A stretch of 64,000 bases of DNA from Actinomadura montaniterrae. Its GTDB lineage: Bacteria; Actinomycetota; Actinomycetes; Streptosporangiales; Streptosporangiaceae. The notes under the pieces are model-generated. The model searched no databases. It was given only the letters and a program-made list of their open reading frames with translations, and was not told the origin of the DNA. Below are positions 34,010-42,803 of this stretch, piece by piece; position 1 is the first letter of the stretch; each line of letters opens with the position of its first letter. The stretch is from positions 1-64,000 of the forward strand of contig NZ_WBMR01000025.1 of the NCBI RefSeq assembly GCF_008923365.1, given 5' to 3'. The translations under genes and the position numbers were made by a program.

Positions 34010-34792
34010 ATGTCATGGATGGTGTGGGCCGCGTCCCTCTCCTACACGTTCTCCTTCTGCGTCGTGGAGTGGGTCCTGCACACCCCCTACACGGTGGACG
34101 ACATCGTCATCCGCGCATGCACCGGCCTGGTGACGCCGTTGCTCATCCAATGGCTCGCCCGGCAGGACACCGACGCGCCCACGATCTCGTCGCTCCCGCA
34201 GATGCTCCTGTTCGCCATCTCGGTGTGGGCGCTAGGCCAACTGGTCCTGACCGTCTACGACACGGCCCTCCTCTACAACCTCGGACATCTCGCCGGACGC
34301 CTCCCGGGCGCCCTCGTCACGGCGGTGATCCTCGTCGCGGCCCGCTGGTGGGCCGCCCGGACGCCCCAGCACGGCGAACCGGGCCTCGCCCTGACCTCCA
34401 TCGGCACCGGGCTGCGCTGGGCCCTCGCCCTCTTCTTCATCCCGGCACTGGCCGTCCGCTACGGCGTGAACTTCGGAACACCGCTCATCGCGGGCATCGC
34501 CGGCCTGCTCATCTGCGCGGCAGGTGCCGTCCACGCGCTCCGCGAAGGACTCGCCGGCGCCGGACCGCGCCGGACGATGCTCTGGACCGCCCAGATCGCC
34601 GCCGCGCTGCTCGCCGGGGGAGCGGCCGGCGCCGCCGCCGTCCTCCTGGTCACCGACACCTATTACGAAGCCGGCGTCCTCCGCGCCGCCGCCCTCTGCT
34701 TCGCCGTCGCCATCGCGGTCTGCGCCCTGACGGACCGCTGGATCGACCGCCGCCTCGCGGCACCCCCGAAAACGGCCGCGCCGGAGGTGTGA
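34010..34792 (+). CDS. Hypothetical multi-pass membrane protein
   Basis: 260 residues with about seven hydrophobic helices (LLFAISVWALGQLVLTVYD; WALALFFIPALAVRYGVNFG; GLLICAAGAVHALREGLAG; AALLAGGAAGAAAVLLVTD). No family recognised. In-frame codons continue upstream as LRRWLDRGLYRRVA without an ATG or GTG; a GTG at 33961 would give this N-terminus only with a one-base shift, so the true start is uncertain. Confidence 0.55.
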   Translation: MSWMVWAASLSYTFSFCVVEWVLHTPYTVDDIVIRACTGLVTPLLIQWLARQDTDAPTISSLPQMLLFAISVWALGQLVLTVYDTALLYNLGHLAGRLPGALVTAVILVAARWWAARTPQHGEPGLALTSIGTGLRWALALFFIPALAVRYGVNFGTPLIAGIAGLLICAAGAVHALREGLAGAGPRRTMLWTAQIAAALLAGGAAGAAAVLLVTDTYYEAGVLRAAALCFAVAIAVCALTDRWIDRRLAAPPKTAAPEV

Positions 34793-34825
34793 CGTTTCCT
34801 GACCGCGGCGCGCTGAGGGACATGT

Positions 34826-34907
34826 GGGTGGCCGCCCGATGTGAGCGGGCATCGGACGGCCACCCTCCTCCGGCGGGCCCGTCTCCCCCGGTCGGACCCG
34901 CCGGAGG
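34826..34907 (+). terminator. Two tandem strong hairpins
   Basis: Hairpin 1 (34826-34865): GGGTGGCCG and CGGCCACCC plus an inner CCGATG/CATCGG stem. Hairpin 2 (34867-34907): CCTCCGGCGGG and CCCGCCGGAGG with a 19-nt loop, followed by CGTTATTTA. They end transcription after the membrane protein gene and may serve the opposite strand as well. Confidence 0.65.
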
Positions 34908-35121
34908 CGTTATTTATGCAAGCCAGGCCCAGCGTGCTCGCCTGGCGGCTCGCACGCTGACCTTGCTTGGGCGAGCGCGACCTCGCTTCGCGAGCTTCCC
35001 GGCGGGGCTCGCCTTCGGCTTCGCCCCCGCCGGTCAGATAGCGCGCTCGCGTGACGGCTCGGGTCGCTGGTCGGGCGGTCGGGTACTCCGCGCCTCGGGT
35101 GGCTGGCCGGGGGTTCTGGTG
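34908..35121. other. Highly structured non-coding segment
   Basis: No gene seen. The segment is packed with short inverted repeats: CAGCGTG/CACGCTG, GCCAGG/CCTGGC, CTCGC-TTC-GCGAG and GGCGGGG/CCCCGCC. This looks like an extended RNA structure or a genome-repeated intergenic element, sitting between a terminator and the end of the cysteine dioxygenase gene. Confidence 0.4.
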
Positions 35122-35649
35122 TCAGGCGGGGGTGTCTTGGGGGCGTAGTTCGTCGGAGTAGCTGACGGACAGGCGGCGCATCACGCCGGAATCGTCGATG
35201 GAGTACTGGCCCATCCGCCACAGCGGCGGCGAGTACGCGTGGATGGAGACGCTCGCGTCGGCCACCCCGGTGAGCCGGTGGATGTGGTCCGGGCCGAAGC
35301 AGAACGAGCGGCCCTCGGCGACGACCGTGCTGGCGTGCGCGCCGCCGATCCTCGGGTTGCTCTCCTCGATGGCGCCGCTGACGACGCGGACCGCGCCCGA
35401 GGACACGTCGTGGTCGTGCCAGCCGGTGTCGTCGTCCGGCGTCCAGCACAGCAGCCACACGTCCACGTGCTCGTCCCGGTAGAGGGAGGCGTAGTGCCGG
35501 TGGCCGCCGCCCGGGAATGCGACGTGCTGCCGCCACAGCTCCGGCCGCTCCGCGAGGTCGTCCACGAGCGCGCGCAGCTCGCGCTTGCCGAGGGTGCGGG
35601 CGGGCAGGTCCGCGAAGCCGGGGGTGCGGGGCAGGACATCGTGGGACAC
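35122..35649 (-). CDS. Cysteine dioxygenase-family cupin
   Basis: 175 residues. The iron ligands are the HxH pair in TGWHDHDVSSGAVRV (near residue 80) and the His of GPDHIHRLTG (near 128), as in bacterial CDO. FPGGGHRHYASLYRDEHVDV lies before. It oxidises a thiol, probably cysteine, to the sulfinic acid; other thiol dioxygenases cannot be excluded. Divergent from a LacI regulator with three operators between them. RBS GAAAGGAG precedes the ATG. Confidence 0.85.
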   Translation of the reverse strand: MSHDVLPRTPGFADLPARTLGKRELRALVDDLAERPELWRQHVAFPGGGHRHYASLYRDEHVDVWLLCWTPDDDTGWHDHDVSSGAVRVVSGAIEESNPRIGGAHASTVVAEGRSFCFGPDHIHRLTGVADASVSIHAYSPPLWRMGQYSIDDSGVMRRLSVSYSDELRPQDTPA

Positions 35650-35710
35650 GGTGCGCTCCTTTCCTTTCCATGACGGGACGGCCGACGCGGTGAGCAGTGC
35701 GAACGACGAC

Positions 35711-35748
35711 TGAACCGCATCAGTTAACCGCTTCAGTGAAACGGTTCA
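35711..35748. promoter_or_regulatory. Three tandem LacI-type operators
   Basis: TGAACCGCATCA (35711), TTAACCGCTTCA (35724) and TGAAACGGTTCA (35737) each fit the palindrome TGAAnCGnTTCA with at most one mismatch and start exactly 13 bp apart. They lie between the cysteine dioxygenase and the LacI genes. Confidence 0.78.
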
Positions 35749-35809
35749 GCAATCGTCCCGTCAAGTGGGGTCCCCCGTTCTGTCAGCGGGGCCGTCTAGG
35801 GTTGGAGAG

Positions 35810-36817
35810 ATGTCGGAGAGGCGCAAGCGCGCGACCATCCGTGAGGTGGCCCAGGCGACCGGCCTGTCGCCCGCCGCCGTCTCGTACGCGCTGCGCGGCA
35901 TCCAGACCTCCGAGGAGACCCAGGAGCGGGTCCGGGCGGCGGCCGAGGAGCTCGGGTACGAGGCGCACCCCATCGCCCGCGCGCTGGCCAGCGGCCGCAC
36001 CGACCAGGTCGGGCTGCTGTGCGGGTCGCTGGAGGACTACTGGCAGCAGTCCCTCGCCACCGGCATCGGCCGGGCGCTGCTCGCCCGCGACCGCTACGCG
36101 CTGATCGTCGACGCGGGCGGCGACCCCGAGCGCGAGCTGGCGCTCGCCCGCCGGCTGCGCGACCAGCGGGTGGACGGGCTGATCGTGCAGCCGCTCGACC
36201 CGGCCGCGCCGTTCTGGGCCGAGCTGTCGGAGACGGTCCCGGTGGTGTCGATCGGCGACGCCCTGCACGGCGGCCGGTCGCAGGGCGAGGTCGTGTTCGA
36301 CAACCGGCGCGGCGTCACGCTCGCCCTGGAGCACCTGCGCGACCTCGGCCACGAGCGCGTCACCGTGTTCACCTCCACCGGCGCGAGCACCCCCGACCGC
36401 CCGGCCGACGTGCACGTCAACGCCGAGGCCGAACGGCTCGGGCTGCGCGTCGGCGTGGTCGTGGTGCCGCAGTCGCTCGCCGAGTCCACCGAGGTCGCGC
36501 TGCGCGTCCTCGGCGGCCCCGACCGGCCGACGGCGGTGTTCTGCTTCGCCGACTCCATCGCCTACGGCGTGTACGCCGCGACCCGCGAGCTGGGCCTGGA
36601 GGTCCCGGGCGACATCGCGGTCTGCGGCTACGACAACCATCCGATGTCGGCGCTGCTCACCCCGCCGCTGACGTCCGTCGACTGGGACATCGACGGCATC
36701 GTGCACGCGGCCGTCCGGCTGATCGTCGACGTCATCGACGGCAAGCCGCGCAAGCGCCGCGTGGTGCGCGAGCCGTCGCTCCGCATCCGCACCTCCACCG
36801 GCGGCCCGCCCTCCTAG
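35810..36817 (+). CDS. LacI-family regulator
   Basis: 335 residues. The N-terminal helix-turn-helix is RATIREVAQATGLSPAAVSY followed by the hinge-type ALRGIQTSEETQERV, and a periplasmic-binding-like effector domain fills the rest (DQVGLLCGSLEDYW; VVSIGDALHGG; AVCGYDNHPMSALLTPPLTS). The ATG at 35810 has TTGGAGAG upstream. It probably controls itself and the divergent dioxygenase gene. The stop shares CTAG with the convergent lyase-like gene. Confidence 0.9.
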   Translation: MSERRKRATIREVAQATGLSPAAVSYALRGIQTSEETQERVRAAAEELGYEAHPIARALASGRTDQVGLLCGSLEDYWQQSLATGIGRALLARDRYALIVDAGGDPERELALARRLRDQRVDGLIVQPLDPAAPFWAELSETVPVVSIGDALHGGRSQGEVVFDNRRGVTLALEHLRDLGHERVTVFTSTGASTPDRPADVHVNAEAERLGLRVGVVVVPQSLAESTEVALRVLGGPDRPTAVFCFADSIAYGVYAATRELGLEVPGDIAVCGYDNHPMSALLTPPLTSVDWDIDGIVHAAVRLIVDVIDGKPRKRRVVREPSLRIRTSTGGPPS

Positions 36818-38277
36818 GGGTGCAGGCGGGCGAGGCGGGGGAGGAGGTCGGCGGCTACGGCGATGTCGGCGTCGAGGGGGCGGTCCTCCACGCGCGGGTC
36901 GAGGACGGCCTCGGCCAGGTCGAACGCCGACCGCAGCGGCCCGCCGGACGGGGCGCGCCCCTGCATCCGCAGGGCCCGGACGGCCGCGACGAGCTCGCAG
37001 CCGAGGCCGAGGCGGTAGGCGGCGACGGCGTCGGTGGTCGCGCGGGCCGACTGGGTGGAGAAGCCCGCGTGCTCCTCGACGCCGCGCGACAGCACGGCGC
37101 TGCCGAGCGCGGCGGGGGTGGCGAGCCGGCGCACGTCCGCGAGGCACGAGTGCGCCACGTACTCCAGGATCATGATCCCTGAGGACGCCTCCGTGGCGCC
37201 CTGGAACGGGTAGAGGCCGGTGAACGACGGCTCGGCGAGCGTGCCCAGCCGCGCGGCGGCCAGGGCCATCGTCTGGAACAGGGCGGCGCGGGCCGCGTCG
37301 AGCGCGAGCCCGACGTAGGCGGTGTGGAAGTTGCCGTTGTGCCAGACCGTCCGCCCGGCGACGTCGACCAGCGGGTTCTCCGCCGCCGCGTTGATCTCGC
37401 GGGTGACGACCTGCTCGGCGTAGGCCCCCGCCTCCAGCGCCGGCCCGTGGACCTGCGGGAACGCCCGGTAGCCGTACGGGTCCTGGATCCGCATCGGGGC
37501 GGGCCGGTCGAAGGCGAGCAGGGTGCGCATCGCGTCGGCGGCCTCGCGCTGGCCGGGGTGGGGGCACGCGTCCTGCACGGGCGGCGCGTACGGCTCCTCC
37601 GACGCCCGGACGGCGAAGTGCGAGAGCGCGGCCACGACCGTCGAGGCGCGCAGCATCCGCCGCAGGTCGGCGACGGCGAGCGCCGACTCCCCGAGCGTCG
37701 CGGCGTTGGAGCTGATGAAGGCGAGCGCGTCGGCGGACTGGAGCCGGTAGCCGGGGCCGCGCTCGGGCGCCCCGTCCGGCCCGGCCAGCCAGGACCGCTC
37801 GCCGAGCAGGCACAGCGCGGTCGACGCCAGCGCCGTCAGGTCGCCGGTGCCGATCGCCCCGTACACCGGGACGGGCGGGAGGAGGCCCAGGTTGAGGACG
37901 TCCGCCAGCGCTTGGAGCGCTCCAGGCTCGACGCCCGAGCCGCCCGCCGCGATCTGGTTCAGCCGGACGGCCAGCATCGCGCGGACGATCTCCGGCGCGA
38001 CCAGCGGCCCCGCCCCGGCCGCGTGGCTGCGCAGCAGCCGCAGCCCGTGCGCGTCGGCGTCCTCCCACTCGACGTCCACGACGCGGTTGGCGCCGACGCC
38101 GGTCGTCCGCCCGTAGACCGGCTGGGAGCCGGCGACCTCGCGGGCCACCCGCCAGGCCGCGCGGGCGCGCTCCACCCCGCCGGAATCTATGGTGACCGTC
38201 ACATCCTCGCGGGCCGCGAGCACCACCTGGGAGCAGGTGAGCGAGGTCCCGTCGATAACGATTCGGCTGTTCTCCAC
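36814..38277 (-). CDS. HAL/PAL-family protein without a canonical MIO triad
   Basis: 487 residues, same fold family as histidine and phenylalanine ammonia-lyases: VYGRTTGVGANR near residue 53, VRLNQIAAGGSGVEPGALQA, HNGNFHTAYVGLALDAAR and ATEASSGIMILEYVAHS. The segment that should be G-(A/C)-S-G-D-L reads YGAIGTGDLTALAS, one residue shorter and with Thr for Ser, so the MIO cofactor is not expected to form in the usual way. It is divergent from an osmoprotectant transporter. A lyase with altered chemistry or a non-catalytic homologue are both possible. Confidence 0.75.
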   Translation of the reverse strand: MENSRIVIDGTSLTCSQVVLAAREDVTVTIDSGGVERARAAWRVAREVAGSQPVYGRTTGVGANRVVDVEWEDADAHGLRLLRSHAAGAGPLVAPEIVRAMLAVRLNQIAAGGSGVEPGALQALADVLNLGLLPPVPVYGAIGTGDLTALASTALCLLGERSWLAGPDGAPERGPGYRLQSADALAFISSNAATLGESALAVADLRRMLRASTVVAALSHFAVRASEEPYAPPVQDACPHPGQREAADAMRTLLAFDRPAPMRIQDPYGYRAFPQVHGPALEAGAYAEQVVTREINAAAENPLVDVAGRTVWHNGNFHTAYVGLALDAARAALFQTMALAAARLGTLAEPSFTGLYPFQGATEASSGIMILEYVAHSCLADVRRLATPAALGSAVLSRGVEEHAGFSTQSARATTDAVAAYRLGLGCELVAAVRALRMQGRAPSGGPLRSAFDLAEAVLDPRVEDRPLDADIAVAADLLPRLARLHP

Positions 38278-38427
38278 GGGCCTACGCTACTTTCCCCTAA
38301 TTTCAGGTAGTTATCCTCAAGAACCGACGTTCCGGACAAGGCGGGACTCTGACGAGACGGTACACATTGGTTACGGTTGGGGAGAAGGCCGAAGTCGATC
38401 ATCGGCGTTGCGACGCCCAACGAGGAC

Positions 38428-39606
38428 GTGAATCGTTTGATCACCTTTGAGGGCGTGACCAAGCGCTACCCGGACGGCACCGTCGCCCTGGACGACGTCA
38501 GCCTGGAGTGCCCCACCGGGCGCATCACCGTGTTCGTCGGCACCTCCGGCGGCGGCAAGACCACCGCGCTGCGCACCATCAACCGCATGGTCGAGCCCAC
38601 CGCCGGGCGCGTGCTCATCGACGGCGGCGACGTCCGCGAGCGCAGGCCCGCCGAGCTGCGGCGCGGCATCGGCTACGTCATCCAGCACGCCGGCCTGTTC
38701 CCGCACCGCACCATCGAGGACAACATCGCCACCGTCCCGTACCTGCTGCGCTGGAACAAGAAGAAGGCCCGCGCCGCCGCGCACGAGCTGATGGAGCGGG
38801 TCGGCCTCGACCCGTCGATGGCCCGCCGCTACCCGTTCCAGCTGTCCGGCGGCCAGCAGCAGCGCGTCGGCGTCGCCCGCGCGCTCGCCGCCGACCCCCC
38901 GATCATGCTGATGGACGAGCCGTTCAGCGCCGTCGACCCGGTCGTCCGCGCCGAGCTGCAGGACGAGTTCCTGCGCCTGCAGGCCGAGCTGCACAAGACC
39001 ATCGTGTTCGTCACCCACGACATCGACGAGGCGATCAAGCTCGGCGACCGCGTCGCGGTGTTCCAGACGGGCGGGAGGCTCGTCCAGGTCGACGCCCCCG
39101 AGGACCTGCTCGCCCACCCCGCCGACGAGTTCGTCGCCGGGTTCATCGGGCAGAACCGCGGCATCCGCACCCTCGGCTTCGCCGAGACGGGCGGGCTGCG
39201 GCTGAGCGACGACGCGGTCTTCGCGGGGTCCGCGGACGCGGCGGACGCCGCCGGGCTGGACTGGGTCCTCGTCGTCGACGCGGACCGCCGGCCCCTCGGC
39301 TGGGCCCGGCCCGCCGACGAGACCGGCCCGCTGGCGGAGGCGCGGCTCGTCCCGGTCGGCGCCACCTTCCGCGCCGGCGCCGACTCGGTCCGCGTCGCGC
39401 TGGACGCCGCCGTCCTGTCCCCGGCGGGCCTCGCGGTCGGGGTCGACGAGACGGGCGCGGTGGTCGGCACCGCGGGCGGCGCCGACCTGCTCGCCGTCCC
39501 CACCCACGGCCTCGCCGGCCGCGCCGCCGCCGACAGCGCCGCCGCCGAGCCCGCCGACACCCCGGAGCGGGCCGACGCGCCTGTGAAGGGCGGTGCCGGC
39601 GACTGA
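38428..39606 (+). CDS. opuCA: Osmoprotectant ABC transporter ATP-binding protein
   Basis: About 392 residues. Walker A is GTSGGGKTT, the Q-loop is YVIQHAGLFPHRT, the signature LSGGQQQRVG, Walker B IMLMDEPFSAVDP and the switch His in FVTHDIDEA. The 150-residue C-terminal part, a degenerate CBS-like regulatory region, ends in low-complexity Ala/Pro. GTG 38428 was chosen for the family-like VNRLITFEGVTKRYP start; a TTG at 38377 in the same frame is possible. First of four genes of a glycine-betaine/choline-type uptake system. Confidence 0.87.
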   Translation: MNRLITFEGVTKRYPDGTVALDDVSLECPTGRITVFVGTSGGGKTTALRTINRMVEPTAGRVLIDGGDVRERRPAELRRGIGYVIQHAGLFPHRTIEDNIATVPYLLRWNKKKARAAAHELMERVGLDPSMARRYPFQLSGGQQQRVGVARALAADPPIMLMDEPFSAVDPVVRAELQDEFLRLQAELHKTIVFVTHDIDEAIKLGDRVAVFQTGGRLVQVDAPEDLLAHPADEFVAGFIGQNRGIRTLGFAETGGLRLSDDAVFAGSADAADAAGLDWVLVVDADRRPLGWARPADETGPLAEARLVPVGATFRAGADSVRVALDAAVLSPAGLAVGVDETGAVVGTAGGADLLAVPTHGLAGRAAADSAAAEPADTPERADAPVKGGAGD

Positions 39607-40256
39607 TGGACATCGACTGGGGCTGGATCGGCGACCACACCGGCACGCTCGGCGACCACGCCCTCATCCACATCCGGCTCGCGCTGCTGCCGGTGCTGTT
39701 CGGGCTGCTCATCTCGCTGCCCGCCGGGCTCGCGTGCCGCCGCTGGCAGTGGCTGTACGCGCCGGTCCTGACCGTCTCGAACGTGCTGTACGCGATCCCG
39801 TCGCTGGCCCTGTTCATGCTGTTCATCCAGTACACCGGGCTGAGCGCGTCCACGGTGATGATCCCGCTGACCCTCTACAGCCTGTCGGTGCTGATCCCGA
39901 ACGTGGTGGACGGCCTCGGCGCGGTCTCCGAACCGGTCCGGCAGGCCGCCACCGCGATGGGGTTCGGCACGCTGCGCCGGCTCGTCCAGGTCGAGCTGCC
40001 GATCGCGGTGCCCGTCGTCATCGCCGGCGTCCGGGTCGCCGCGGTGTCGTCGATCAGCCTCGTCGCGATCGGCCAGCTGATCGGCCAGGGCGGGCTCGGC
40101 TACGACATCATCCGCGGCTCCCAGCTGCAGTTCCAGACCCAGATCCTCGCGGCGTCCGTGCTGATCGTCCTGCTGGCGCTGGCCACCGACGCGGTCCTCG
40201 TGATCGTCCAGCGGCTGCTCACCCCGTGGTCGCGAGCGCGCAGGAGGGCTTCGTGA
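39606..40256 (+). CDS. opuCB: Osmoprotectant ABC transporter permease 1
   Basis: 216 residues, five or six membrane helices, with the binding-protein-dependent transport signature AATAMGFGTLRRLVQVELPI (EAA loop) that contacts the ATPase. Overlaps the ATPase stop by one base and the next permease by 4 bp, so the subunits are co-translated. Confidence 0.88.
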   Translation: MDIDWGWIGDHTGTLGDHALIHIRLALLPVLFGLLISLPAGLACRRWQWLYAPVLTVSNVLYAIPSLALFMLFIQYTGLSASTVMIPLTLYSLSVLIPNVVDGLGAVSEPVRQAATAMGFGTLRRLVQVELPIAVPVVIAGVRVAAVSSISLVAIGQLIGQGGLGYDIIRGSQLQFQTQILAASVLIVLLALATDAVLVIVQRLLTPWSRARRRAS

Positions 40257-40939
40257 ACGACGTCTGGAACCAGATCCGGCTCTGCTGGACGTGGCTGACC
40301 GCGTCCGCGCAGTGGCACGGCGAGGACGGCATCCCGCACCGGCTCCTCCAGCACGTGATCTACAGCGGGGTGTCGCTCGCCTGCGCCGCCGTGATCGGGC
40401 TGGCCCTCGGCCTGCTCGTCGGGCACACCGGGCGCGGCGGCTTCGCCGTGGTCAGCGTCGCGAACCTGGCCCGCGCGATCCCGACGTTCGGCCTGGTGGT
40501 GTACGTCGTCCTCGTCCACTACAGCATCACGGCCGCGCTGATCGCGCTCGTCGCCCTCGCCGTCCCGCCGATCCTCGTCAACACCTACGAGGGCCTGCGC
40601 GGCGTCGACGCCGACGCCAAGGACGCCGCCAGCGGCATGGGCATGACCGGCTGGGGCGTGCTGTGGCGCGCCGAGGTGCCGATGGCGCTGCCGCTGATCC
40701 TGCTCGGGCTGCGCACGTCCGCGATCCAGGTGGTGGCGACCGCGACCATCGTCGCCTACCCCGGCTTCGGGGGCCTCGGCCGCTACATCATCGACGGGCT
40801 GGCCCGCAACGACTACCAGCTCGTCGTCGGGGGGACGGTGCTGGTGGTGCTGCTCGCGCTGATCGTCCAGGTCGTGTTCGCGGCGCTGCGCCGCCTCGTC
40901 GTCTCGCCGGGCCTGCTCGGCACCGCCCGTTCCTCCTGA
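40253..40939 (+). CDS. opuCD: Osmoprotectant ABC transporter permease 2
   Basis: 228 residues with about five membrane helices and the EAA loop AKDAASGMGMTGWGVLWRAE followed by VPMALPLILLGLRTS. Forms the heterodimeric channel with the preceding permease. GTG start overlapping the previous stop (GTGA). Confidence 0.88.
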   Translation: MNDVWNQIRLCWTWLTASAQWHGEDGIPHRLLQHVIYSGVSLACAAVIGLALGLLVGHTGRGGFAVVSVANLARAIPTFGLVVYVVLVHYSITAALIALVALAVPPILVNTYEGLRGVDADAKDAASGMGMTGWGVLWRAEVPMALPLILLGLRTSAIQVVATATIVAYPGFGGLGRYIIDGLARNDYQLVVGGTVLVVLLALIVQVVFAALRRLVVSPGLLGTARSS

Positions 40940-40964
40940 CCCTTTCCAACAGAAGGACACCACC

Positions 40965-41891
40965 ATGAAGCACATCATCCGTGGCGCGGCCGTCGGCCTC
41001 GTGGCCGCCCTGACGCTGTCCGCCTGCGGCGGCGGTGGAGGCGGCGACGACAAGAACCCGCTGTCCGGCGGCGGCGCCGCCAAGGGCACCATCACCGTCG
41101 GCGGCGCCAACTTCCCGGAGAGCGGCCTGATCGGCGAGATCTACGCGCAGGCGCTGGAGGCCAAGGGCCTCAAGGTCAACCGGAAGTTCAACATCGGCGC
41201 CCGCGAGATCTACTACGACCAGGTCGTGAAGGGCGGCATCGGGGTGATGCCGGAGTACAACGGCGCCCTGCTCACCACCTCGGTCGACAAGACCAGCACC
41301 GCGGCCACCACCGACGAGGTCAACGCCGCCCTCAAAGCCAAGCTGCCGCCGTCGGTCGAGGTCCTGAACTCCGCGCAGGCCGAGGACAAGGACTCCGTCA
41401 CCGTCAACCCGCAGACGGCGTCGAAGTACCACCTGAAGAGCATCGCCGACCTCAAGCCGGTCGCGAACCAGCTCACCATCGCCGGCCCGTCGGAGTTCAA
41501 GACCCGCCAGCAGGGCCTCGTCGGCCTGAAGAAGGTGTACGGGCTGGACTTCAAGAAGTTCCAGCCGTTCGACGCGGGCGCGCAGGCCACCCTGGTCAAG
41601 CTGCTCACCGAGAACAAGGTGCAGGCCGCCGACCTGTTCACCACCGACCCGACCATCGTGCAGAAGAAGCTCGTCGTCCTGGAGGACCCGCAGCACGTCT
41701 TCAGCGCGCAGAACGTGACGCCGCTGGTCAACAAGTCCGCGGTGAACCCGACCGCGGTGGCGGCGCTGAACGCCGTCTCCGCCAAGCTCACCACCCAGGA
41801 CCTCCTGGACATGATGAAGCGGATCGCGATCGACAAGGACGACCAGGAGAAGGTCGCCAAGGACTGGCTCAGCAAGGCCGGCCTGGTCTGA
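40965..41891 (+). CDS. opuCC: Osmoprotectant-binding lipoprotein
   Basis: 308 residues. Signal peptide with lipobox LSAC (Cys near 22) and a Gly-rich linker, then an OpuAC/ProX-type type-II binding domain (TITVGGANFPESGLIGEIYA; GGIGVMPEYNGALL). Captures the substrate outside the membrane; family members bind glycine betaine, choline or carnitine, and the aromatic cage cannot be assigned by eye. The last gene of the operon, followed by a terminator. Confidence 0.9.
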   Translation: MKHIIRGAAVGLVAALTLSACGGGGGGDDKNPLSGGGAAKGTITVGGANFPESGLIGEIYAQALEAKGLKVNRKFNIGAREIYYDQVVKGGIGVMPEYNGALLTTSVDKTSTAATTDEVNAALKAKLPPSVEVLNSAQAEDKDSVTVNPQTASKYHLKSIADLKPVANQLTIAGPSEFKTRQQGLVGLKKVYGLDFKKFQPFDAGAQATLVKLLTENKVQAADLFTTDPTIVQKKLVVLEDPQHVFSAQNVTPLVNKSAVNPTAVAALNAVSAKLTTQDLLDMMKRIAIDKDDQEKVAKDWLSKAGLV

Positions 41892-41910
41892 CCCGTCCGG
41901 AAGCCCGCTC

Positions 41911-41943
41911 GGAAGCCCGCCGCGCCCGCCGCGGCGGGCTTCC
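41911..41943 (+). terminator. Terminator of the osmoprotectant operon
   Basis: 13-bp arms GGAAGCCCGCCGC and GCGGCGGGCTTCC with a 7-nt loop, 20 bp after the binding-protein stop. Confidence 0.75.
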
Positions 41944-41966
41944 GCGTCCCTGGCATGCTGGGGCGG

Positions 41967-42731
41967 ATGAGACAGATCACCGTCCTCGGCGGCTGCGGCG
42001 CCTTCCCGGAACCGGGCCGGGCCTGCAGCGGCTTCGCGGTGGACTGGGACGGCCACCGCCTCGTCCTCGACCTCGGCTACGCGACGCTGCCGCGGCTCCT
42101 CGCGCACTGGCCGGACGGCGCGCCCGACGCCGTCGTCATCACCCACGAGCATCCCGATCACTGCGTCGACCTGCACGGGCTGTTCCGCCTGCGGTTCTAC
42201 GGGAGCCCCGGCGCGCCCCGCCTCCCGCTGTACTGCCCGCCCGGCGTCCTCGACCGGCTCGCCGGCCTCGAACCCGACGTCGACCTGCGTGCGGTCTTCG
42301 ACGTGCGGCCGCTCCCGGGCACCCATCGGGTGGGCCCGTTCCGGCTGACGGGGCTGCCGCTCCCGCACTTCGTGCCGAACGCGGGCGTCCGCCTGGAGGC
42401 CGGCGGGACCGTGCTGGCCTACTCCGGCGACACCGGCCCCGATCCCCGGCTGGCGGACCTCGGCCGCGACGCGGACCTGTTCATCGTCGAGGCGACCGAC
42501 CGTCCCGGCGAGACGGGCGCCGCCGTCCGGAACCTGCTGACCTCCGCCGAGGCCGGCCGGTGGGCGCGGCACGCGGGCGCCCGGCGGCTGATGCTCACCC
42601 ATTTCTGGCCGGGCAACGACCGCGCCGCCGCGGTGGCCGCCGCTCGCGCCGAGTTCGGCGGCGAGGTCCTCGCGGCCGACGAGGGCCGAACCGTCGTCCT
42701 GGACGGGCGGCGGCACCCCGGCGAAACGTGA
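41967..42731 (+). CDS. Metallo-beta-lactamase-fold hydrolase
   Basis: 254 residues. The metal motif is ITHEHPDHCVDLHG (HxHxDH), with later ligands in PLPHFVPNAG, YSGDTGPDPRL and LTHFWPGND. This layout is that of RNase Z/phosphodiesterase-like hydrolases. The ATG at 41967 fits the usual MRQITVLGGCGAFPE start; a second ATG lies at 41955. Substrate unknown. Confidence 0.85.
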   Translation: MRQITVLGGCGAFPEPGRACSGFAVDWDGHRLVLDLGYATLPRLLAHWPDGAPDAVVITHEHPDHCVDLHGLFRLRFYGSPGAPRLPLYCPPGVLDRLAGLEPDVDLRAVFDVRPLPGTHRVGPFRLTGLPLPHFVPNAGVRLEAGGTVLAYSGDTGPDPRLADLGRDADLFIVEATDRPGETGAAVRNLLTSAEAGRWARHAGARRLMLTHFWPGNDRAAAVAAARAEFGGEVLAADEGRTVVLDGRRHPGET

Positions 42732-42803
42732 TGCTTGTCAAGAGTCAAACGCTCTTCTTTGGGGACATCCTCCGCCGACACGTTCGACAAGGAGGACCCC
42801 CCG

